Shown: one piece after another, positions 29,896-38,262 of the stretch
Numbering within the stretch: the first letter of the stretch is position 1
Layout: the number at the start of each line of letters is the position of its first letter
From: CAVQRC01 sp963715045
GTDB taxonomy: Bacteria; Planctomycetota; Planctomycetia; Pirellulales; Lacipirellulaceae
Assembly: GCA_963715045.1 (NCBI GenBank)
Contig: CAVQRC010000002.1
Span: 124,001 to 188,000 of the forward strand
DNA: 64,000 nucleotides
Direction of reading: 5' to 3'
Program-made: the position numbers and the translations under genes
Notes under the pieces: generated by a model
Told to the model about the DNA's origin: nothing
The model's database searches: none
The model's input: the letters and a program-made list of their open reading frames with translations, nothing else

Positions 29896-30879
29896 CTACA
29901 GTCTCTCCATCCTCTGCTGGTCCCCGCCGATCGTGAAACTCAGCCCGATGGGTCCACCGTTCTCGTTGGGTTCGAATTCAACCGTCGCGTCAGTTCTTCG
30001 CAACACGAACCGCGTTTCGGTCTCAGCCATGAGATCGAATCGCCGCTCCACGAATTCGAACTGCAACCGCCCTTTCTCAAGACCCACACGGGCGACAGGC
30101 GTCTCGTCATGACCGTACACCCCGACGAATGGTCTTAGCTGTTCCGCGCTCAATTCGATTAGGTCGCTCGACTCGGCCGGCTCTGTCGCGGAGTCGGGCA
30201 GCGGCGGAAGCTCGCGGGCCCAGATGTTGCGGAACCGGACCGCTGCGCCGTGGTCTTGAAGTCGAAGCGGCAACCGATCGGCGTGAGCACGATAGGCATC
30301 CGGCTCGAGCCAGTTGGTCGGGCCCCATAGCTCGACTCCGTCCTGAACGAGAACGCCGTTAAGGAACACGGTCAGTCGGGCGGCCTTCAGGAGTCGACCA
30401 TCAGCTGCAAAGTGCGGACGGCGAAAGACAATCTCGCAGATCTGCCACTCCCCAGGCGGCATGCAGGCATTAACAAGCGGTGGCCACTGCCCGTAGACCG
30501 CACCCGTCACGCCATCGGAATAGGTCGAGTTTTCAAAGCAGTCGAGCACCTGCACCTCGTAATGATCCATCAGGAAGATGCCACTGTTGCCGCGGTGCTG
30601 CCCGGAATCCGTCGGTGCGGCAGGTGCTTGCCACTCGACATGAAGCTGCACGTCGCCGAAACAGGACACACTGTGAATGTCGCCCGTGCCGGGCACGACC
30701 TCGAACGCGTCCTCGCATAGCCGCCACTGAGCGGGCCCGTCTCCACTCCGCCACAGCGATAGATCGGTGCCGTCGAATAGAACCTCCGCATCGGACGGGA
30801 TGCCGCGAGAATCTCGTGGCGTGACGACCGGCGGAGCCGGGCGGTGGATGTCATGAGTCTTGTAACTGGATTGCGACAT
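29896..30879 (-). CDS. DUF1080 (3-keto-disaccharide hydrolase-like) protein
   Basis: 327 residues from ATG 30879; the frame stays open upstream to 31080, but that part is low-complexity and lies in repeats. The lectin-like DUF1080 domain is clear: AEVLFDGTDLSLWRSGDG, GDVQLHVEWQAP, HRGNSGIFLMDHYEVQVLDCFENSTYSDG, PPGEWQICEIVFRRPHF, LTVFLNGVLVQDGVEL, PLRLQDHGAAVRFRNIWARELP. A C-terminal extension of ~80 residues (FVGVYGHDETPVARV..) resembles beta-barrel tails of hydrolases. No signal peptide is visible, unlike most family members. Some DUF1080 proteins act on 3-keto-glycosides made by Gfo/Idh/MocA enzymes, which are present in this window. Confidence 0.88.
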   Translation of the reverse strand: MSQSSYKTHDIHRPAPPVVTPRDSRGIPSDAEVLFDGTDLSLWRSGDGPAQWRLCEDAFEVVPGTGDIHSVSCFGDVQLHVEWQAPAAPTDSGQHRGNSGIFLMDHYEVQVLDCFENSTYSDGVTGAVYGQWPPLVNACMPPGEWQICEIVFRRPHFAADGRLLKAARLTVFLNGVLVQDGVELWGPTNWLEPDAYRAHADRLPLRLQDHGAAVRFRNIWARELPPLPDSATEPAESSDLIELSAEQLRPFVGVYGHDETPVARVGLEKGRLQFEFVERRFDLMAETETRFVLRRTDATVEFEPNENGGPIGLSFTIGGDQQRMERL

Positions 30880-31305
30880 GTTGGAGTGCTGAGATCGGGG
30901 GTGGGATGACGCGGACGACAGGGGCGCCGGCAGTTGGTGGGGCAGCTCGGCATGGTAACCGGTATCGGCAGGGTCTGTCGTCTCGACGCCGGGGTGACGC
31001 GGCGGGTGGGGTGGAGTGGTGGAGGAGGCGTTCGGGTGAGATCGGGAGCGGGGATCGGAGGGGTCTGATGCGCCGATCATGGGTCGCGCGGCGGGGGGGT
31101 GGAACTTGCTAAATGCTGCCGAGGTGCGCGAATGACATTCGCGGTTTTACAGCCGTGGGGTGGAGTGGTGGGGGAGGCAGGGTGTCGGGTGAGATCGGAG
31201 CGGGGATCAGGAGTCTGATTGATCAGGACCGCGGCTCTAATTGATTTTCGCATCATTGATACACCTACACGAACGAATGCACCCATTTCACGAGGAGTGG
31301 GAAAG
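30880..31305. other. Spacer with an inverted REP-like unit upstream of RAYT
   Basis: 426 bp. It contains one REP-like unit in reverse orientation (palindrome 31127-31143, followed by GGTTTTACAGCCGTGGGGTG) plus G-rich degenerate repeats that mirror the C-rich tails of the 29.3-29.9 kb array. No gene is supported here, although a frame from the DUF1080 gene runs through it. Confidence 0.65.
31127..31143 (-). repeat. REP-like palindrome, left flank of RAYT (reverse orientation)
   Basis: CGCGAATG-A-CATTCGCG followed by GTTTTAC, which is the reverse complement of the GTAAAAC that precedes the palindrome in the other copies. With 31867-31883 it gives an inverted pair flanking the transposase gene. 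Confidence 0.85.
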
Positions 31306-31863
31306 ATGGGACGAACGATTGGATATCACGTGGTCAAGACCGGTTATGGTCTGTGGCTTCCGGGCGACGAGCGGGGACACTGGTCGGACGCATGGGACCG
31401 GGAGATCGGCTATGTCGAACCCCACATGCTTCACGCAGGCGATCCTATCCGGCGGCGTATGGCGGAAGAGCGACTCAAACATCCGGCGGTCTGGTTCGAC
31501 GAGGCGATGATTCGCGTGATCCTGGCGGCCTTGCGCGAATGCGAGCAGGAGTCGACGTGGGAATTCGATACGGTCGCCGTCGAACCCACCCACGTCCACA
31601 TGCTGATTCCCTACACGGGTCGAGACGTTCACCGCACGGCGAAGTGGCTTGCGCAACGAGTCACCAAGCGCGTGCATGCGAAAACGTCGCACGAGGGACC
31701 TGTCCTCGCCAAGGGCAAGTGGTGTCATTACATCTACGACTGGGACTCCTGGTCGCAGGTCCGCGCCTACATCGATCGGCACCGCAGCGCATCTCTATGG
31801 CGCCAGCCTGGCATTACCCCCAACCCAACCGCCCCCTCCACCTCTCCACCCCACCCCATGTAA
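31306..31863 (+). CDS. REP-associated tyrosine transposase (RAYT), IS200-like Y1 domain
   Basis: 185 residues from ATG 31306, preceded by GAGGAG at 31292-31297; an in-frame upstream start at 31219 lacks a ribosome site. The Y1 transposase HUH motif is VEPTHVHMLIPY (His96 and His98), and the candidate nucleophile is Tyr155 in VRAYIDRHR. The N-terminal TGYGLWLPGDERG block is typical of bacterial RAYT proteins. Such enzymes cut single-stranded REP hairpins and are thought to spread them. It lacks IS ends or a TnpB partner but is flanked by an inverted pair of REP-like palindromes and lies 1.5 kb from a tandem array of the same palindrome. Its C-terminus PSTSPPHPM and stop come from the right-hand REP unit. 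Confidence 0.88.
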   Translation: MGRTIGYHVVKTGYGLWLPGDERGHWSDAWDREIGYVEPHMLHAGDPIRRRMAEERLKHPAVWFDEAMIRVILAALRECEQESTWEFDTVAVEPTHVHMLIPYTGRDVHRTAKWLAQRVTKRVHAKTSHEGPVLAKGKWCHYIYDWDSWSQVRAYIDRHRSASLWRQPGITPNPTAPSTSPPHPM

Positions 31864-32162
31864 AACCGCGAATGCCATTCGCGCACCTTGGCGGCGTTTA
31901 GCAGGTTCCACCCCCCCGCCGCGCCACCCGTGATCGGCGCATCAGACCCCGCCGAGACCCGCCCCCATCTCATCCAGCGCCCATCCCACCCCGCCCCTCA
32001 TCCCACCCAGCGACCCAATCTCACGCCGCCCCTGCATCCACCCAGCGCCCATCTCCCGTGCCGCGTATCAGCCCCGCCAGCCCGCGCCCATCGCACCCAG
32101 CGCTCATCGCACCCAGCGCCTCATCTCATCCCCGCCCCACCGCTGGCCCCACCCCCGCGGCT
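31853..32162. repeat. REP-like unit and degenerate CACCCAGCGC minisatellite
   Basis: A forward REP-like unit (palindrome 31867-31883) overlaps the RAYT stop. Beyond it, about 31964-32130 is a degenerate tandem of CACCCAGCGCCCATC-like units, at least five recognisable. No gene is present between the RAYT stop and the E2 stop at 32163. Confidence 0.75.
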
Positions 32163-33410
32163 TCACACGAGGAAGATCAACGCCGGGTGCTCGAGCAGAT
32201 CCTTGAGCTCTTGAATCAACCGGGCTCCGTCCATTCCATCGACGATTCGATGATCGAATGAGGAACTCAGGTTGACCATCTTTCGAATCGCGACTTGCCC
32301 CTTGTAGACGCTGGGGCGTTCATAGGCGTTGTGGACGCCGAGGATGCCGACTTCGGGGTGGTTGATAATAGGCGTCGCGGCGAACCCGCCGAGTTTACCG
32401 AGGCTCGTGATCGTGAAGGTCGACCCGACGAGGTCTTCACGCCGAATCGAACCGTGGTGGGTTGCCTGAGTGAGTCGGCGTAGCTCCCGGGCGGCTTCGC
32501 GCAGATCCATGGCTTCGACATGGCGGACGACCGGCACATAGAGCCCGCGATCGGTCTGGGTCGCGATCCCCAGATGGACCGCATCGTACCGCGTCACGAC
32601 TTCCCGCTGCTCGTCGTAGTGGGCGTTGGCAGCGGGGTACTTGGCAAATGCCCGGACGAGCGCGAGCATGACAAATGGCAGATAGGAGAGTTTGGGCTCG
32701 TCGCTGGAACGGTTCTCGTTGAGAAAGGTGCGAAGCGCGTCGAGCTCGGTGATGTCGACCTGTTCGACGTACGAGAAGTGGGGGATGTGGGCGTGGCTGA
32801 CCGACATCTTCTCGGCGACGCGTCGTCGCAATCCGGCGAGGTGCACCTCGGTCGTGCCGGTACGTTTCATCCGGCCTCGGGTGGAAGGTCGGTCGGCAGC
32901 GAGCAACAGGTGGTTCTCGATATCGGCGTCGGTCACCCGCCCTCCCCGCCCGGTACCCTCGATTTCTCCCAGGTCGACTCCCTTCTCACGGGCCCGACGA
33001 CGCACGGCCGGGCTGGCCAGGGGACGGCCCGCTTCTGGGGCGTAGGACCGCGGCGTAGGGCCGCCGCGATCGACGCGCGTGCCGTCCGCCGACGCGGCGG
33101 CCGAACCGTTCAGTTCGTTGCCGGCCGAGGGTGTCAGCCCGTCGGTGACGACGCCCTCGTGACCCTGCTGTTCCACTTCGAAGCGGACCAGATCGCTGCC
33201 CACGGCGACGCTCTCGCCAACTTCTCCCCGCGTGGCCATCACCTCGCCCGTCACGACACTCGGAATCGTCACGGTCGCCTTATCGGTCATCACGTCCACG
33301 AGCGGATCGTCTTCCCGCACCGCATCACCCGGCCGTACATGCCATTGCACGATTTCGCCTTCGACGACTCCTTCGCCCAGGTCCGGCAGTTTGAATACGT
33401 AGTTTGGCAT
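32163..33410 (-). CDS. Dihydrolipoamide acyltransferase (E2) of a 2-oxoacid dehydrogenase complex
   Basis: 415 residues from ATG 33410 (MPNYVFKLPDLGEG). N-terminal lipoyl domain with the lipoylated lysine in MTDKATVTIPS (Lys44); a linker; a peripheral subunit-binding domain (ASPAVRRRAREKGVDLGEIEGTGRGGRVTDADI, about 140-175); and the catalytic acyltransferase domain ending SSSFDHRIVDGMDGARLI, with the His and Asp of the HxxxDG active site near residue 386. The frame is also open upstream into E1beta, giving an apparent 812-residue fusion; this is explained by a one-base insertion in the E1beta end (see findings). It accepts an acyl group from E1 onto lipoate and passes it to CoA. The branched-chain versus pyruvate preference is not certain. 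Confidence 0.93.
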   Translation of the reverse strand: MPNYVFKLPDLGEGVVEGEIVQWHVRPGDAVREDDPLVDVMTDKATVTIPSVVTGEVMATRGEVGESVAVGSDLVRFEVEQQGHEGVVTDGLTPSAGNELNGSAAASADGTRVDRGGPTPRSYAPEAGRPLASPAVRRRAREKGVDLGEIEGTGRGGRVTDADIENHLLLAADRPSTRGRMKRTGTTEVHLAGLRRRVAEKMSVSHAHIPHFSYVEQVDITELDALRTFLNENRSSDEPKLSYLPFVMLALVRAFAKYPAANAHYDEQREVVTRYDAVHLGIATQTDRGLYVPVVRHVEAMDLREAARELRRLTQATHHGSIRREDLVGSTFTITSLGKLGGFAATPIINHPEVGILGVHNAYERPSVYKGQVAIRKMVNLSSSFDHRIVDGMDGARLIQELKDLLEHPALIFLV

Positions 33411-33589
33411 CGCTGTCTCGTTCGGATCCTCTAGCGGTTCGATGCACGTGCGGTGCGAATTCGATCCGTGTTCGTTCTCGCAACGGTTCGGCGGCCGACG
33501 TTTCGGTTCGTGGCGGCATCTTCGGCAGGTCGCGGCCGCTCTTGGGTGGTCCCCTTCCGAAGCCCAACGTTCGAGGCCCAACGGGGACG

Positions 33590-34601
33590 TCAGTTCTGAA
33601 GCGTTGCCCGCACCGCCTGCTACGATTCGCTGGCGATTGGGCAGGTAATCCCATTCATGCGTATGCGGGAACGGCGTGTCCCATCCGGTTACGCGCTCGA
33701 TGGGGGCCTCGAGCTGCCAGAAACAACGTTCCTGGATCTGGGCCACGAGCTCGGCGCCGAAACCGCTCGTGCGGGGTGCTTCGTGGACGACGATCGCCCG
33801 GCCGGTCTTGGAGACACTGGTCGCAATCGTGTCGATGTCCAAAGGCACCAGACTCCGCACGTCGATCAGTTCCGCGGCGAGGTCGGCCTCCTCGATCGCG
33901 GCCCGGGCGATGTGCACCATGGTGCCCCAGGTAATCACGGTCGCGGCCGTGCCTTCCCGAACCACGACCGCTTTACCCAGCGGCGTCTTGTAGTAGCTTG
34001 GCGGGACCTCGGCCCCCGGTTGATCGTTCCAGGGCGGCACCCGATGGGCGTCTCCGTCAAACGGACCGCGATACAGCCGCTTGGGCTCGAAAAACAGGAC
34101 CGGATCTTCGCATTCAATGCTGCTGATCAACAGGCCCTTTGCATCGTGCGGGTTGCTGGGGACTACGACGCGGAGGCCCGGCGTGTGCGTGAAGTAGGCC
34201 TCGGGCGACTGGCTGTGAAACAGTCCGCCACGGATCCCGCCGCCGCTGGGTGCACGAATGGTCACGGGTGCGGTCCACTCTCCGCCTGATCGATAACGCA
34301 GCTTGGCCAATTCGTTGGTGATCTGATCGAAGGCCGGATAGATATAGTCGGCGAACTGAATCTCGGCGACCGGTCGGAGTCCGTTGATCCCCATCCCGAT
34401 CGCGATCCCGACGATCCCTCCTTCGGCGAGCGGGGTGTCGAATACCCGCTCGGTTCCGTGCTTCTGCTGGAGTCCTTCGGTGGCGCGAAACACGCCGCCG
34501 AAGTAACCCACGTCTTCGCCGAAGACACACACATCCTGGTCGCGCTCGAGCATGACATCGAGCCCGTCGCGGACGGCTTGAATCATGTTCATCGTCGGCA
34601 T
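33590..34601 (-). CDS. 2-oxoacid dehydrogenase E1 component, beta subunit (one frameshift near the end)
   Basis: About 336 residues after correction. It starts at ATG 34601 (MPTMNMIQAVRDGLDVML). Transketolase-like pyrimidine-binding domain: VFGEDVGYFGGVFRATEGLQ, DTPLAEGGIVGIAIGMGI, FADYIYPAFDQITNELAKLRYRSGG, GGLFHSQSPEAYF. C-terminal transketolase domain: ATVITWGTMV, ELIDVRSLVPLD, RAIVVHEAPRTSGFGAEL, TGWDTPFPHTHEWDYLPN. Removing one base from the doubled C at about 33616 gives RIVAAVRATLQN then TGA at 33590, the normal ending; without it the frame runs on into E2. It forms the TPP-dependent decarboxylase with the alpha subunit encoded 45 bp upstream. Confidence 0.9.
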
Positions 34602-34646
34602 CGAAAGCTGAGGGGTTCGACCAGAAGGAAATCACTCTCGCGAGGC

Positions 34647-35960
34647 CTAACCGGCGGCCTTGGTGGAATCGCCTTGTTCGCCGGCGAGCCGTCGGCGCTG
34701 TAGTTCGAGCAATTGAGTCGGGTGGACCAGCACGTCGTCGAAGATCGTCTCCGGCGAATCGTAGGGGCCGTCGGCAAAGGTGCCGTAGGTCTCGGCCTGT
34801 TTGTAGGTCTCGGCGACCTGCTCATCGATCTTCTTGAGAAAGCGTCGCTCGCGATCGGGCGACCATTCGTCGATGTTCCGCAGATGCTGCGAGAGCCGTT
34901 CGATGGGATCGCCGCCGGGCCACAGGCGGGCTTCGTCACCGGGGCGATAGCGGTTGGGATCGTCGCTCGTGGAATGGGCCGCCTTACGATAGGTCAGCAG
35001 CTCGATGAGAGTGGGTCCCCCACCGCGACGCGCCCGCTCGACGGCCCACGACGTGACGGCAAAGACCGCCAGGAAGTCGTTCCCGTCGACCCGAATTCCG
35101 GGAATCGCGTAGCTGTCGGCCCGGGCAGCAAACGTGGGGCCACCGGTCGCCAGGTTGCGGTGGGTACTGATTGCCCATTGATTGTCGACGACCTGCAACA
35201 CGACGGGCGGGCGATAGACCGAGGCGAAGTTGAGGGCGTAATGGAAATCCCCCTGGGCCGTCGTCCCGTCCCCCATCCAGGCCAGCGTCACCTGCGGTTT
35301 GTGCCGATAAGCAGCCGCCATCGCGGCTCCGACGGCCTGGGGAAACTGCGTGCCGACGGGGCTCGAAATCGAGACGATGTTTCCGGCCTTCCAACTGTAA
35401 TGCAGGGGCATCTGCCGGCCATGGGAAATGTCGCGGCGATTGCCGATACACTGGCACATCATGTCGACCATCGGCATCCCGCGGACCAGAAACAGGCCCC
35501 CTTGGCGATACGCGGGAAACAACAAGTCTCCCTCGGCGACCGCCATCCCGCCCGCGACCGCGATCGCCTCCTCGCCACGACACTCGAGGTAGAACGACAG
35601 CCGTCCCTGACGTTGCATCTTCAGCATCCGCGCATCCATCGCCCGAACCGTCAGCATCCACTCCAGCCCCTTGCGGATAACCGCCGGCTGCAGGCCGGGA
35701 TCCCACGCGCCGGCCGCGTTCCCGTCGTCGTCGAGGACGCGGACCAGCCCTTGGGCATGCGGGCGAAGCTCGGTGTAGTCGCACAGCGTCTTCGGGCGAG
35801 GCAGATCTCGCGGTTGCTGCACAAAGCGGGCGAAGCGAGGTTCGTCCCCTGGCCGATGCGGCGCACGAGGAACCACCAGCCGCAAGGTCTGTCCGACCGT
35901 CGGCGGAATGTCCACTCGGTCCTGGTCTCCGCGACCCGGATTCTCGACGCGATATGACAT
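34647..35960 (-). CDS. 2-oxoacid dehydrogenase E1 component, alpha subunit
   Basis: 437 residues from ATG 35960 (MSYRVENPG); an in-frame ATG at 35999 overlaps lipA and is less likely. TPP-binding motif WMGDGTTAQGDFHYALNFAS ending in DNQWAIS (about residues 228-265). Also RQGRLSFYLECRGEEA and SHGRQMPLHYSWKAGN, and the phosphorylation-loop region AHSTSDDPNRYRPGDE, which has the HSTSDD typical of branched-chain and bacterial E1alpha. The N-terminal ~90 residues resemble the branched-chain type. It decarboxylates the 2-oxoacid together with E1beta. It follows lipA by 10 bp, and precedes E1beta and E2 on the same strand. Confidence 0.93.
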   Translation of the reverse strand: MSYRVENPGRGDQDRVDIPPTVGQTLRLVVPRAPHRPGDEPRFARFVQQPRDLPRPKTLCDYTELRPHAQGLVRVLDDDGNAAGAWDPGLQPAVIRKGLEWMLTVRAMDARMLKMQRQGRLSFYLECRGEEAIAVAGGMAVAEGDLLFPAYRQGGLFLVRGMPMVDMMCQCIGNRRDISHGRQMPLHYSWKAGNIVSISSPVGTQFPQAVGAAMAAAYRHKPQVTLAWMGDGTTAQGDFHYALNFASVYRPPVVLQVVDNQWAISTHRNLATGGPTFAARADSYAIPGIRVDGNDFLAVFAVTSWAVERARRGGGPTLIELLTYRKAAHSTSDDPNRYRPGDEARLWPGGDPIERLSQHLRNIDEWSPDRERRFLKKIDEQVAETYKQAETYGTFADGPYDSPETIFDDVLVHPTQLLELQRRRLAGEQGDSTKAAG

Positions 35961-35970
35961 GGGTTCTCGT

Positions 35971-37053
35971 TCAGGAAAGTCGGTGGCGTGCTTCGGCAAG
36001 GAGATCCCCCGCCTGGAAACTGCTCCTTACGAGCGGTCCGGACGCCACGGCCCGAAAGCCGATCGCCCGAGCCAATTCTGCCCAACGCTCAAACTGCTGG
36101 GGTTCCACGTATCGATCCACTTCAAGGAACCGCTGACCCGGCCGGCCCGGTGCGAGGTATTGCCCCAGGGTCAGCAATTCCACGCCGGCCGCGTGTAACT
36201 CGCCCATCGCCGAGGCCACCTCTTCGTCCGTCTCGCCGAGCCCAACCATCAGGCTGCTTTTGGTCAATACATCGGGCCGCAGGTGCCGTGCCCGCCGCAA
36301 TACCTCGAGACTCAAATCGAACGATGCCCGCGGATCCCGAACGAGCGGGTCCAGGCGACGAACGCATTCGACGTTGTGCGCGAAGACATCGAGCGGCAAG
36401 CCATCGAGCAACGATTCGAGCGCCGCGAAGTTGCCCGCCAGATCGCTGCACAGCAGTTCCGTCGTGACATCCGGTACCCGGTCGTGGATCGCTTCCAGGC
36501 AGCGTCGGTAATGGGCTGCGCCCCCGTCCGGTAAATCGTCGCGGTTGACGACCGTAATCACCGCGTGCGTCAACTTCATCCGCTCGACAGCGTCGGCCAG
36601 ATGGCGGGGTTCGTCTTCCTCGACGGGTGGCGGCTGCTTCAAAGTTTCGACCGAACAGAATTTGCATCCGCGGGTGCATTCCCTGCCGGCGATCATGAAC
36701 GTGGCCGTGCCGTGGGCCCAGCAATCGTGAACATTGGGGCACCGTGCTTCTTCGCAAACGGTGTGCAGTGAGTTTTCCTGCACCGAGGCCTGAGTCGCGT
36801 TGAACACCCGTTGGCTCGAGCCCGCTGGCAGATTCACTCGCAGCCAGGCCGGCAGCCTCGGCCGCGTCGCCGAGACGGGAGCAGAGACACCAGGCGGAGG
36901 CCCAGACAGGATGGGCAATCTGGGGGGCGATGCGTCAGCCGAAACAGGGGGACACGCCTGATCCGCGCGGTCTGTCGGCGGTTGACGGGACGTCCCGGGG
37001 GGTGCGGCCGAGTTGGAGGCACCGCGATCAGTAGCGGCAGTCGAGCGACTCAC
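35971..37053 (-). CDS. lipA: Lipoyl synthase LipA
   Basis: 360 residues. Radical-SAM enzyme that inserts two sulfurs into octanoyl-E2 domains. Both iron-sulfur clusters are visible: CEEARCPNVHDC (Cys100, 105, 111) for the auxiliary cluster and CTRGCKFC (Cys126, 130, 133) for the SAM cluster. The family C-terminal GPLVRSSF is present. About 65 residues of Pro/Ala/Ser-rich sequence precede the conserved RLPAWLRVNLPAG start; this is longer than in E. coli LipA (321 residues), and the true start may be internal. First gene of the lipA-E1alpha-E1beta-E2 series, so the modifying enzyme is made together with its substrate. lipB is not in the window. Confidence 0.95.
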   Translation of the reverse strand: MSRSTAATDRGASNSAAPPGTSRQPPTDRADQACPPVSADASPPRLPILSGPPPGVSAPVSATRPRLPAWLRVNLPAGSSQRVFNATQASVQENSLHTVCEEARCPNVHDCWAHGTATFMIAGRECTRGCKFCSVETLKQPPPVEEDEPRHLADAVERMKLTHAVITVVNRDDLPDGGAAHYRRCLEAIHDRVPDVTTELLCSDLAGNFAALESLLDGLPLDVFAHNVECVRRLDPLVRDPRASFDLSLEVLRRARHLRPDVLTKSSLMVGLGETDEEVASAMGELHAAGVELLTLGQYLAPGRPGQRFLEVDRYVEPQQFERWAELARAIGFRAVASGPLVRSSFQAGDLLAEARHRLS

Positions 37054-37237
37054 GGTCCAGCAATTGCCTCAATGCAGTGATTTCAGGTCGGTCATCCGGT
37101 CCCCAACCCCCCGGGAAGTGTACCGCAGGGGGCTCAGACGAGGAATGCCAGACCACGACCCTCGTGGCGATTATTCTCTTGCCGTGCAAGTAGTTGCGGC
37201 CGAATTCGGGGAACCTGCCCCGAGAGGTCACGGGGCC

Positions 37238-38179
37238 TTAACTCAAGAGGCCTTCGAAGAGCGGCGTCGAGAGGTAGCGTTCGCCCAGGCTGCACATGAT
37301 GGTGACGATTCGTTTGCCGGCGAACTCGGGTCGGGCGGCCACCTGGGCGGCCGCACACATATTCGCGCCGCTGGAAATGCCGGCCATGATGCCCTCTTCC
37401 CTGGCCAGCCGGCGGCCCCATTGAAACGCTTCTTCGTTGGTAATCGTCACGACTTCGTCGACCAGCGACGTGTCGAGGTTTCCCGGGATGAACCCTGCGC
37501 CGATCCCCTGGATCTTGTGGGGCCCGGGACTTCCGCCCGAAATCACCGGGGAATCGGCCGGCTCGACCGCGATCGCTTTGAAATTCGGGTTGTGTGCCTT
37601 CAGGCAACGCGCGACACCTGTGATCGTGCCGCCGGTTCCGACGCCCGCCACGATTGCATCGATGTCGTGGCCGCTGTCCTCCCAGATTTCCGGCCCGGTC
37701 GTCTTCTCGTGAATCGCCGGATTGGCTGGATTCTCAAATTGCTGCGGCATCCACGCATTCGCATCCGCTTCGACAAGTTCATGAGCCCGCCCGATGGCCC
37801 CTTTCATCCCTTCGGCAGCCGGCGTGAGCACCAGTTCGGCACCCAGGGCCCGAAGTAAGGCCCGACGCTCGACCGACATGGATTCCGGCATCGTCAGTGT
37901 CAGACGGTATCCCTTCGCCGCACACACAAAGGCCAGGGCGATGCCCGTATTGCCGCTCGTCGGCTCGACCACGTGAGTTTCTGCGCCCACCTTTCCAGCC
38001 TTCTCGCCGGCTTCGATCATCGCCGCGCCGATGCGATCCTTGACACTGTTAAGTGGATTGAAGAACTCGCATTTCGCAAATACGGTCGCCTGGCCCTCCG
38101 GGATCAAACGATTGATCCGAATCATGGGCGTGTCGCCAACAGCCGCGGCGGAATTGTCGAACGTTCTGTTTCGGGGCAT
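37238..38179 (-). CDS. cysK: Cysteine synthase A (O-acetylserine sulfhydrylase)
   Basis: 313 residues from ATG 38179 (MPRNRTFDNSAAAVGDTPMI). PLP-binding lysine in FNPLNSVKDRIG; PTSGNTGIALAFVCAAKGY; GVGTGGTITGVARCL (phosphate-binding loop); KIQGIGAGFIPGNLD; and GISSGANMCAA. It forms cysteine from O-acetylserine and sulfide. It lies 184 bp upstream of lipA on the same strand. An upstream open frame to 38551 runs through an 8-bp tandem repeat (38207-38262) only 28 bp before the ATG and is not coding. Confidence 0.95.
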   Translation of the reverse strand: MPRNRTFDNSAAAVGDTPMIRINRLIPEGQATVFAKCEFFNPLNSVKDRIGAAMIEAGEKAGKVGAETHVVEPTSGNTGIALAFVCAAKGYRLTLTMPESMSVERRALLRALGAELVLTPAAEGMKGAIGRAHELVEADANAWMPQQFENPANPAIHEKTTGPEIWEDSGHDIDAIVAGVGTGGTITGVARCLKAHNPNFKAIAVEPADSPVISGGSPGPHKIQGIGAGFIPGNLDTSLVDEVVTITNEEAFQWGRRLAREEGIMAGISSGANMCAAAQVAARPEFAGKRIVTIMCSLGERYLSTPLFEGLLS

Positions 38180-38206
38180 CGGTGGACCGTGGGGGACGGG
38201 GAGTTT

Positions 38207-38262
38207 GAGACAAGGAGACAAGGAGACAAGGAGACAAGGAGACTGGGAGACTGGGAGACTGG
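38207..38262. repeat. Seven-unit 8-bp tandem repeat upstream of cysK
   Basis: Four copies of GAGACAAG followed by three of GAGACTGG, perfectly in register (56 bp). It lies 28-83 bp upstream of the cysK start codon, where a promoter or 5' leader is expected. Confidence 0.9.

Noticed and set aside
29300..29900. CRISPR array
   Set aside because: Repeats are palindromic, unit lengths are 110-143 bp, spacers are similar to one another, and no cas genes are present.
30880..31080. N-terminal extension of the DUF1080 protein to 31080
   Set aside because: 67 residues of Pro/Ser/His-rich low-complexity translation of repeat tails precede MSQSSYKTHD.
32163..34601. Single 812-residue E1beta-E2 fusion gene
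   Set aside because: Removing one base restores the normal E1beta ending and stop, and the linker reads like non-coding DNA; E2 has its own start. Listed as two genes.
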